Assembly: GCA_030998225.1 (NCBI GenBank)
Contig: JAPYXD010000704.1
Location: 6,944,001-7,008,000 of the forward strand
Length of the DNA stretch: 64,000 nt
Source of the DNA: Diplolepis rosae
Lineage: Eukaryota; Arthropoda; Insecta; Hymenoptera; Diplolepididae
Direction: 5' to 3'
Under the pieces are notes generated by a model. The model worked only from the letters and a program-made list of their open reading frames with translations, searched no databases and had not been told where the DNA came from. Below, piece by piece: positions 55,431 to 64,000 of the stretch. How positions within the stretch are numbered: the first letter of the stretch is position 1; each line of letters opens with the position of its first letter. The position numbers and the translations under genes were made by a program.

Positions 55431-55482
55431 AGAAGGAGTGTTTCGTCTTGTACCTCTTTTGCCACTGCCCAGCGTAACCAAC

Positions 55483-55671
55483 ATGTCAGATTCGTCCAGT
55501 TCGTCCTGGGCCCTTTTCGACGTTGTCAGAAAAGACAATTTGCTGGGAAATTCCCAATATCAATTCTTTCAGCAACGTCTCCTTTACCTTGGTGAAAATG
55601 GTCACCAGATGACGATGTGCCGTTGGGCCTTGGCTCAGGCCGAACGTTCTACACGGAGAAACTTTGTATAA
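55483..55671 (+). CDS. Unidentified 62-residue open frame
   Basis: It begins ATG with MSDSSSSSWALFDVVRKDNL and continues with QYQFFQQRLLYLGENGHQMT to a TAA. The frame also stays open upstream to about 55438 with no better ATG. Composition is balanced and protein-like, with GC content clearly above the flanks. No known domain is recognised. Alternatives are an orphan small gene, one exon of a spliced gene (the end AACTTTGTATAA could hide a poor donor), or a fragment of an inserted element. Confidence 0.4.
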   Translation: MSDSSSSSWALFDVVRKDNLLGNSQYQFFQQRLLYLGENGHQMTMCRWALAQAERSTRRNFV

Positions 55672-56274
55672 CAATATATGTTTTATTTTATAATGATAAT
55701 TCCAAAAAATATTAGAAATCCAAGGAAAATCGAGGTGCAATGGCAATTACTCCTAGTAGACTGAAAATTTTTCGCACTCAAAATTCTAAAGACTAGAAAA
55801 ATGATATGAAACTTTTGTATTGGTTATAGTAAAGTTTGGTACAAACTATAGTAAATTATAATATAGTTCATCTGAAGTTTAGTATTTCGCTGTAAAAGAT
55901 TCTCACAATGACATTTTTTTCCCTAAATTGAAACGTAGTTTAGAGAAAATTGTAAACTTGGGTTTCTCCGTGTATGGACGCTGCGGTTTATGAGGGCTAT
56001 TTACCCTTTTTCTGCAACGTGCCCAAGGGAACATCGTTATGTATTTTTTCTGTGTAGACTTATTGTAACAACGCGTGAGAAATGTAGAAAGTTAAGTTTA
56101 ACGAATTTAATGTTAAAAATGTGTGTTCAGCATTTGAAATCTGAACAGTGTAGCTAAGGCCCTATTCGCATTCTTCCTGTTCAAGTGATTGGCTATGGAG
56201 GCGCTTGATCTTCTCCAACAATTTCTCTACTATTTCAATAAATAATAAGTATAAATTTTATTATTTAAGGTAGT
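55672..56274. other. AT-rich DNA, no gene recognised
   Basis: No frame or repeat of interest. GGACGCTGCGGTTTATGAGG at 55977 is a short GC-rich island. Confidence 0.4.
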
Positions 56275-56520
56275 TGTCGTGCCAAAAAACAGGTCGCTGG
56301 AAGAAGAGTTTTCCTATGATTTTAAGACTTGAAATGATACTATCAGTGTTGTTTTATGAGAAACAAAACATTATTTTTTATGAAAAAGATTCAGAACTCA
56401 CAAAAAATATTACTTTTAATTAACTTTTTTCTGTAATCGAATTCTTCCTTACCATCGCTTCCTACCAATATTTTGAAAAATAAATGGATTTTCATAAATC
56501 ATGGCTCACTTTTCATACAT
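56275..56520. mobile_element. GTCGTGCC-family TTAA element, 5' half
   Basis: It starts TTAAGGTAGTTGTCGTGCCA and includes CAGGTCGCTGGAAG, TTTTAAGACTTGAAATGATA and ACCATCGCTTCCTACCAATA, matching 30606 and 15905. It breaks off near 56520, where mariner-related sequence begins. Confidence 0.7.
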
Positions 56521-56649
56521 TCTGTCAAAAAAGTACCAGGAATTGATCATTCAAAAAGACCGCTTGAAGAGATTGTCAAAAACCTTTTTGACGCTAAGTT
56601 GGCACCACTGTCCTCTATACTGACGTGGAGTTGTAGCGCGTTCTTTCAT

Positions 56650-56760
56650 TTATTGGGTTGGCAACAAAGTCATTTCGTTTTTTTTTCATAATTTTCAAAG
56701 CACGTTTATTAATACAAATAACAAACATTAATCAATTATTAATAGTGCAAATGATGGCGT
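56650..56760 (+). mobile_element. Mariner left end
   Basis: TTGGGTTGGCAACAAAGTCA is a typical mariner terminal inverted repeat (family consensus TTRGGTTGGCAACNAAGT). The opposite end was not found. A mariner coding fragment at 57203 may belong to the same broken element, with the Penelope fragment inserted between them. Confidence 0.75.
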
Positions 56761-56814
56761 TTCTGGTATTTTTTTAAAAGATCTAATATAGGAAATCAAA
56801 AATCCATTTAAAGT

Positions 56815-57195
56815 CCTTTGAAATAAAATTTTATTTTTTTCCCAACTGAGTCAACGTTTCGACTGAAGCTTCAGTCCTTATCAAGACTTAGAAAAATCGT
56901 TGCGTAGAAGTAAAATTTAAAAATGAGACATCGAATTAAAATTCGTTGAAGTAAGACATTTTTTCTTAAAAATTATTAATATTGTACATTTATAAATTGT
57001 AGAAATTCCTATTTTTTCAGTTGCTTGTCATAAGATATAAAGATCTCATGGATAATTTCTTATATTTTTCTTCTGATGTTAATCATTTTAAATTTTGTAA
57101 CAATGTCATGTTAGAGGTTAGGTAATTACTTAAATAGTTAAAATTTTATTTTAATTTTGTAACAGATGAATCAAAATTTTAACAATAAGTATTTT
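56815..57195 (-). mobile_element. Penelope-like 3' tail fragment
   Basis: On the minus strand it carries CTTGATAAG, the hairpin GACTGAAGCTTCAGTC, then GAAACGTTGAC, equivalent in order to the hammerhead-like motif of the complete Penelope copy. AT-rich sequence ending in AAAAATAAAATTTTATTTC follows. No RT or endonuclease is left. It seems to split a mariner. Confidence 0.6.
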
Positions 57196-57202
57196 AACAG
57201 GT

Positions 57203-57388
57203 ATGCCTAGACCCGTCCTAGGAGAGTCCTGTACAACGTCTATAAAAGATTTCGCCATTTTTTCTCCTCACCCCCCCCAAAAAAAAAACATCGCTAAGGT
57301 GAAGGAAATGGTGACTGAAAATCGCCATTTAAGTTTAGAAGAGATAGCCGCTGAACTTTTTTGTAAGATATTTATTTTGCAAAATTAA
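57203..57388 (+). pseudogene. Mariner transposase helix-turn-helix fragment
   Basis: The open frame has KKNIAKVKEMVTENRHLSLE then EIAAEL, matching the mariner DNA-binding domain (the copy at 8530 has NIEKVKKIALKNRRVGIREV). The preceding residues (PRPVLGESC) fit the GRPS-type linker only loosely. The catalytic half is absent. Confidence 0.7.
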
Positions 57389-58140
57389 GTATTAAATAAA
57401 CTTTCTCGTGTATAAAATGCGAGACCACATGTTATCTACAGAAGTATAAACGAAGGGAATATCCAGTGATAATTGGCTGATTAATCGAGAAGAGTGGTAC
57501 AAACGAGAAATAGGAAAGAAAGAGACGTAGAGAGGCATGAGGTTAGCAGACTGAGGTTAGTGGGATCCAACAAGCAAGCCCTCCGGAGGCATAATTTAAG
57601 CAAATAAAATACCCATGGACCTTTTGGGAAATAGATAACCAAAGTTTGGCTAAGTGATCGACTGGATTTTGACACTGACGTTGCCGCTACCTCTTAAATG
57701 CGTGAACTTCTTATGGTGACAAATTATTGCTACCATAACACCTCAACTCTAGATATTCATCGGAGTCATCGTTATTGCCACCCTTGACGGAGGCTTCGAT
57801 TGTCGAAGCATGGTCTATTTCGAGAGAGTCTTAACTATATATTTTAACAATTATAATAATTGACTGAACTCGTGAGTACGTTTCATTTGTTGTAATTTAA
57901 TATTACCTTAGTATTAAGTATGGAATGTGTGAAAATTTAGACGAGAAAATATTGTTGTTAAATTTCGATTGTATATGAGTAATGGAAAAAGTAAATAAAT
58001 AAACTAAATAGTTTATTATGAAACCAAACCGGAATATTCAAAATATAAATTGCACCAAAAATATATACTTTGAACGTAGAGATTTTACAGATTATGTTTT
58101 TGCTATGACCATTTTCACATAATTTTGATGATTTACAAAA
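57389..58140. other. Mixed-composition DNA, no gene recognised
   Basis: The patch at 57440-57840 is less AT-rich and has no repeat match within the window. The 64-codon minus frame at 57481-57675 is not recognised. Confidence 0.35.
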
Positions 58141-58235
58141 TCACGTGATAAATGAAACGGATTAAATATGCGTCACAGCAAAAGGACGGTTTCCGCTACC
58201 TCCGCTATCGAGTGAGTCTCCGAGGTAGCTCTTGA

Positions 58236-58532
58236 AGATCTGACGACACGGCCGGGCCAAGTTCTGTCGGGCCGGAAGACTCTCTTCCCCATCGCTCCTC
58301 GGGTGGACCGGGCAACGGCTCTGTCTCTCGGACTGGATCTTTCCGGGGGAACTTGTCGGACGCCACGGACGTCAACCAGAAATCTACGACGGTTTCAGAA
58401 CAAGGCCATAAGGATTGCATCCATCAATCCCGGAAGTACATGAAGTTCTTTCGGGAATCTCGACCATACTTCAGGAAGGACCCACAGAGGAACCTAGACT
58501 GCCCCAACATTATATTCTACCTCATCGTCTAA
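58236..58532 (+). pseudogene. Unidentified 98-codon GC-rich coding island
   Basis: A plus-strand frame, open between stops without an initial ATG, is unusually GC-rich for this window. It is rich in Gly, Ser and Pro at first (GPSSVGPEDSLPHRSSGGPG), then charged (FFRESRPYFRKDPQRN). The same frame is also open for about 20 codons before the single TGA at 58233 (DGFRYLRYRVSLRGSS), so one stop may split a longer sequence. A second frame over 58417-58550 also reads plausibly. It is disordered-protein-like. Viral or transposon origin is possible; the family is not recognised. Confidence 0.4.
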
Positions 58533-59934
58533 CACCGGAAGACATCTAACAAATGCTGACAAAAAGTGTCCACTTTTGTAAAATGAAACTTCAAAATGAA
58601 ATTTTCAGGAAACATTTGATATTTTGCTCGAAGATTAAGTGCGAAAAAGATATTTAGTAAACACCAAATTATTTCCGTAAAAAATGAATGAAATATACAA
58701 TAAAGTTCGTTTTTATTTTTTCATTGGAGTGAATTTTAACTGTATTTCAATACTGAGCTTCGAGTTTTGGAAAATAATGTTTAGGATTTCTTCTTTTTTC
58801 AAAATCTTCAGATGATCGAACTATCGTAAATAGTAAATGTGTAGACAAAAAACAACGTAAATATTAATTTATTTTCTTTACTTTTTTACTGCATTTGCCA
58901 TTTTATTAATGAAGTTTACAGGAGAAGAAACAGAACGATAATTATGAGGCGAAGGTGAAAGTAAGCTCACACATTTGCATTCCCGTTTTTCTTTGTTGCT
59001 CTTCACACTCATTTTTCTACTTTCTTTTCCCTTTTACCTTATATCAACCACAGAGACTGAAAAAATCTGGAGCAGTCCAGAGAGACATTAATTTGGTGCT
59101 GCACGCATCTCAGTCTGAGCGTAGACAATTACTTGTCTTAAAATATACATCGTAAATTAATTTAAGCTTATTCAAGCTGAAAATCTTCTCTCTCAGCAGC
59201 TTTTACTTTTTCTTCCTAATAACCTAAAAGAGTCTCATCAGTTTATTATTTATATATATATATTAAATTAAAAAGCTTATGATGTTCATATATATTTACA
59301 TTTTATATCCTCCTTGTGATCGTCAATTTTAAAAAATTATATAATGGGCATATCTCAAAGACCTTTTACTGTTAAGTACCTGCAAGATATCTAGGTTATT
59401 TTGAAAAATATCAAATTTCTTCTGGTTGCAAGGTATATATTATTGTGTAAAGTATATTGCACAGATGTTTTTAATATATTAGTTCTTCAGATCAAAAGTA
59501 ATTGAAGTTTGAATCTTCGATTTTTAATGAAGTCAACTTGTGCCGATCCAGGTTTTTAAATGCTTTTCATGCATAAAATCTATGAAGAAATAAGATAAGG
59601 CTATAAAACATAAAATTCATTTCAAGATAATTAAAGCAGAATAATTTTTATTCATAAGAATCTGCATTTTGTTTGATACGAATCATAATTTAAAAAAAAA
59701 TTTGTGTTCATACAAAATTTAAAAACGACCGTAACACTTATGAAACTTATGAAAACTTATGAAGCTTATGAAACTTTCATAAAAGATAATTAAAAGTTTT
59801 GAAAAAGTTTATAAATACCTTCTCACGGTTCTACTTTAGCTTTCTGTGATTGTACTCATGAAATAAATACTTAATTACTAACTTAGCAACGAATTAAACA
59901 TTTTTATGGTCGAACGAAATGTTTCGAACCTTCA
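58533..59934. other. AT-rich DNA, no gene recognised
   Basis: A (TA)n run lies at 59250. GAAACTTATGAAAACTTATG-type short repeats lie at 59735-59780. No gene is seen. Confidence 0.45.
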
Positions 59935-60012
59935 ATAATAATATTACTATTCTTGAAAGCAAAATTATCTTTTTTTTCCTGAAATCTAATTTTCGTGAAC
60001 GAAATACCGTAA
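59935..60012. repeat. Solo right end of the GGTAGTTC palindromic MITE
   Basis: CTTCAATAATAATATTACTA, then TCTAATTTTCGTGAACGAAA and TACCGTAA correspond to the last 78 bp of 53298-53970. Confidence 0.75.
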
Positions 60013-60436
60013 GTAAATTGAATTTCCTTTTTTCATTTGAAATCAAGACCAAATTTTACAACTTTAATAGACTGTAATTTATATTTACAATATTAGAAAA
60101 TAGACTTGAGCATCGGTATCAAATTACAAGAAATAAACCTGAATGTATGCGGAGAATATTACACCGAGCTCGAAGTGCGAGGTCCAAATAGAAACTTATC
60201 TGTAATGATAATTTCGCAAAGAAATATTTCAGATTAAGTTTCTTTATTTAACAATATTTATGTATGATTTTATGTTTAAAGTTGCACTTCCTATTTAATC
60301 AATATAATTCAGAAGCAATTTATTTCTTGAAAGATTCTGTACAACTCTCTTTTGTTTGTTATCAATACAAAATTTTTAAATACAAGTTATGCGCTGATTA
60401 TTTTTATAAACAAAATTATTCTTAAATAATATCAAT

Positions 60437-61134
60437 TTAAGGGGTTAGATACACTAGTAATTTTAAAAAAATCGATTTTTGTTATGTGGCATAAAAAGGT
60501 CCCTTAGGGTCCTAAGAATGATGCCCAATAGGTAGCTCGGTATGGAGCAGGCATAGCAGATTAGAGATATATAAAAATTATAGTACTTTCTTAAGTTATT
60601 AAAACTTTAAACGCGTTTTTCTTGAAACCACGTTTACAAAGTCGGTGAACACTCTAGCTCCATAACAGCTCAACCGATCGTTACCAAATTTTCACCAGTT
60701 ATTAATAATATAAATGGCTTCCGGCTGAACAAAAGATTTTTTGATTTAATGGTTTTTTTTTGCAGCCAAAAAATGAGCGATTTTTTTGGTGAAAATTTTT
60801 TTTTCCTTTTAACATTGGAAATTTTATTAAAAAATTTTAATATGGTAAAAATTAATCGTTCATCCGGAGGGGAAAGTCGTTTTCTAACTAATCTCACAAA
60901 ATTTTTTATTTCCGATGATCCAGTCATGAGTAGCAATGTTCACAGCAATTTGGCAGATTGGCTGTAACTCACTTATTTATGACTATTATTCAATAAAAAA
61001 AATAGTTATAACATCTGGAAATATTTATTATTTGAATATCACAACATTTATTACAAATTAAATAAATGAATCTGCAAAACAAAAATCGTGAAAATTAAGT
61101 TTTTTTGTCGAAATAAGTGTATCTAACCCCTTAA
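60437..61134. mobile_element. TTAA element with perfect GGGGTTAGATACACT ends
   Basis: TTAAGGGGTTAGATACACT at the left is inverted at the right as GTGTATCTAACCCCTTAA. The subterminal AAAAAAATCGATTTTTG and internal TTTAAACGCGTTTTTCTTGA are shared with the TTAA elements at 26730 and 27418. Size is 698 bp. It keeps a 41-codon coding remnant. Confidence 0.88.
60842..60967 (+). pseudogene. Short coding remnant in the TTAA element
   Basis: A 41-residue frame, MVKINRSSGGESRFLTNLTK and on to SNLADWL before TAA, is less AT-rich than the rest of the element. It is probably the end of the lost transposase or an accessory protein. No motif allows a family call. Confidence 0.35.
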
Positions 61135-64000
61135 TGAAAAATCAAATAATAATAGGAGTTGTGAGAAAATCATTTGAGGAATAAAAGTAGTGAACAATAA
61201 TTGCGACTTTCACTTAAAATAAAAGCAAAAACACAAAACTCTGAATGAATATTGTTAAATAAACAATTAAAATCTGAAATACTTTTCTAATGCTTGATTT
61301 TGGGGCTTTTACGAAATTTTTCACAATTAAAGTTTGTAATATTTTATTCCATTTCATACATAATTTTCAAAACTACACGATCTACGTTAATTTATTGATA
61401 GAGTTCAACAAAATGATATAAAGAATTTCTGTATTTGTCGTTCTGAAAAAATGCTTTACTCTTGGTATAGTTCAGTGAAGAAATTTTAAACGATTTTAGG
61501 ATAGTTTTGCCTTTTGCGGGTTTTTGAGTCTGAATATTTTTTTAAGAAACAGATTTTGCTCGGATAATTCAATTATAAAATAATAGAAATTATATAAACT
61601 ATAGCCTGCATAGAGAAAATATTCTTTATTTTAGAGATAATTTTCTCTTCTAAAATCCTTTTATATTTTCATCTCAAAGAGTAAATATTCTCCAAAGCCC
61701 TAAATCGATATACAAGTATTTTAACGATAGCTTTGAATGGTAGATTCATTTCTAATTTCATTTCAAATCAACAAAAATATTTTGTTGGTATTTGTAAAAC
61801 GAAATACATTTTATATCTCAAGAAAACATTTTATTGAATCAACTACATTTTTATTATTCAAACAAAATATTTTGTTAAGACAAAAACAAATTTACACATA
61901 TTTGATTCTAGTGTATAATACAGTTTGGAGGATTTTCCCATTTCACTTGAGAAGAGTTTCTTTATTTGAGAGGAATCCTTTCCGGGAGTGAACAATCGTC
62001 TCAAATGAAGAAGAATAATTTACATTGCATATTGTAGAGGAAAGTTTATTCTCGATTTTAACATTAATATAAAAGCTTTAAATTTTCTCAATTCATTGCA
62101 GTAAACTACTTCCTAAGAATAGGATGGAACGGAACGAAATTATCCATTTAATTGCTTAAAAATGAAGTGTTTTTAACATTTATTCACACAATTATTGCAA
62201 AACATACAAATTTCAAATTTGTATTCAATTTTGATTAACTTTGGAAATAAAATTTTTTTTTCAACTTTTTTTGGCTTATAATGCAGGCAAATTTGCATAG
62301 AATATCTGAAATGTATCTGAAATCTTTTATAACTTATTTCTGGATACTGTAAAAATTGAAACTTAGAAAAATAAAGTTATGAAAATTTAAAACATTCTCA
62401 TATTTGAAAAACGGATTTTTATATTCATAATACTTGGTAATGAGAAATAAAATATAAATATAATTCAAAAATACAATAACATTATCCTTGATATTATAAT
62501 AATTGACAAAAATAATTCGCCTATGGGCTATGGGGTGCAGAATTGTGTTACGTTTCACCCTCTTGAAAGAGAAAAATGTATTGTTATGTGTTGCAAGAAT
62601 TAAAAGCTTTTATGCAAATAGCAAAAAGCAAGTGCCCAATCATTCTAGCACGGCAGTATATATACTCATGAAAATTTTCGGTTGATTCAACGAAAGCATT
62701 TATTTGATCTAACCAAAGATGGTTTATGTAGATTCGATTTGGTTAAACGAAACGAATATTTCAGTTCATTCAAACAAATTTTGTTCGATTTTACTCAAGA
62801 AAATGGTTTGGATAGATCAAGATTTTTTTTTTTTTAGGTGTACCTAAGATACTTTATACATAGTTTCAAATTTCAGTTATGTGTGTTGGTGATTCGATTA
62901 AATCAATGATTGCACTGGTATCGACTGATTGGCATGCTGCTTTAGAGTGTCCTACATATCTAGTTGGATGACAGTAGTAAATCGATTCCATTATCGTCAT
63001 TCAGTATATTTAGACTAGGGTTATAATATGAAACTTATTAAACGCGAAATTCAATTACATTAGAGTAAAAATCTATAACGAATAAACTCAGCACATGAAA
63101 ACTGTACAACATTTATTTTGTTTAGTTGACGAAAACACTTCTGAAATTTTATTGAATTAAAATATTTACTAAGAGATCAGTACATGAAAACAAAATAATC
63201 CCTTAAAATTTCATGAACAGTTCAGTACTTTTAGACAATGTTTTAAAAATCGTAAATTTTCAGTAAATTTTTGCAAAGGATGGTAAACTGTTAAGAAGTA
63301 ATAACAAAAAACTAGATGTTTTAATTTTAATGTTTACATATTCAGTATTTTTACATATTTTTAGGAACTTCACACATAATTCGATTTCCTTGTTTTAGAA
63401 ATTAAATAAACTTTTGACCAATCTTTCGTTGAAATGAAAAAAAGTGATGAAATAAAAGTTTTGTTTTTCAATCATTTAACTTATTATCAAATTTTTTAGA
63501 GACATTTCTTCCCAGTTGTCAAATGATGCTTTGCACGATATCGTTGCCTTATATTACCTATATTTTGAAGATATTACATATATAGTATATGATAGCATCC
63601 AGGAATTTATTGGACATGTCACCTTTCAAATCTTGAAATTGATGACTCAACGGTATTTGCCCTTTCATATCCATAAATCTTCATCGTTTTTGAATTCATC
63701 CATCAAAATCAGAATTAAGCGTTGAACGGTACCTTTTGAGTAAACTGGGTAAATACCCTTCAAGTGCAATACACTCAAAGTCATTCTTAACATTATTTTA
63801 GAAAAGTATAGTTTTCAAAGGAACATAAAAAAAATTTTAAAAGGTATGAAACACCTGTTGAACAAAAATTCCCCACTTCAAATTTTGCTCCTATCTATTT
63901 ATATACGCAGGAAAATGATTAGAAATATTCAAAGAAGGTTCGATTTTTATTTTAATAACATGAATTTCCATTAGATTTTACTGGAAGCTAAGTAAAAAGA
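61135..64000. other. AT-rich DNA to the window end, no gene recognised
   Basis: Open frames (61737-61991, 62334-62558, 62503-62685, 63516-63725) are AT-rich, lack domains and overlap on both strands. At 62680-62830 words such as GATTCGATTTGGTTAAACG and TTCGATTTTACTCAAGAAAA end in a poly-T and GGTGTACC, perhaps a decayed MITE. Confidence 0.4.

Overview
The window looks like non-coding and transposon-rich DNA from an insect nuclear genome. It is AT-rich throughout and has one recognisable host coding exon with a canonical splice donor, abundant mariner and TTAA-flanked DNA-transposon debris, and one Penelope-like retroelement. A hymenopteran is a reasonable guess from the repeat style, but the sequence alone does not prove it. 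No rRNA, tRNA, operon or CRISPR array was seen.

Host genes. The clearest gene is the first coding exon (minus strand, 6625-7251) of a D2-like dopamine receptor: an N-glycosylated extracellular tail, TM1 and TM2, then a phase-0 GTAAGT donor. The remaining exons lie beyond the left edge, so 1-6618 is intron. Most of the rest of the window may be its upstream or 5' intronic DNA. A GC-richer, repeat-free patch at 38.6-40.1 kb with good splice-donor matches is the best candidate for an upstream exon or promoter, but the link is inference. Several short reading frames look coding yet are unrecognised: 31561-31701 (-), 49606-50018 (-, frameshifted), 53005-53175 (+), 55483-55671 (+) and 58236-58532 (+).

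Region by region. 0-5 kb: a hairpin element and a 2.4 kb element with long inverted repeats (2134-4535) that hosts a GC-rich insertion with 8 bp target duplications and a dead mariner. 5-9.2 kb: the receptor exon, then a nearly complete but internally deleted mariner (8337-9158). 9.3-12.3 kb: a 3 kb element with roughly 100 bp terminal inverted repeats and a second long inverted repeat inside. 13.2-15.0 kb: a TTAA-bounded element containing a duplicated 200 bp block and two opposite copies of a 134 bp palindromic element. 18.3-24.4 kb: a GATAGAAAAAG minisatellite interrupted by an inverted-dimer Penelope-like element and by an element built of TTCG-loop GC hairpins. 26.7-28.3 kb: three TTAA elements abutting head to tail. 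32-64 kb: AT-rich DNA carrying four palindromic MITE families, further Penelope 3' tails with hammerhead-like motifs, and GC-rich decayed coding islands between 49.6 and 58.5 kb.

Biologically the window is a record of repeated insertion. Many elements share TTAA termini, and five or six of them with unrelated ends share one internal block around ATCGATTT. The best candidates for something undescribed are this shared-block TTAA superfamily, the TTCG-hairpin family, the small AATAGTATA palindromes, and the unidentified decayed coding islands.
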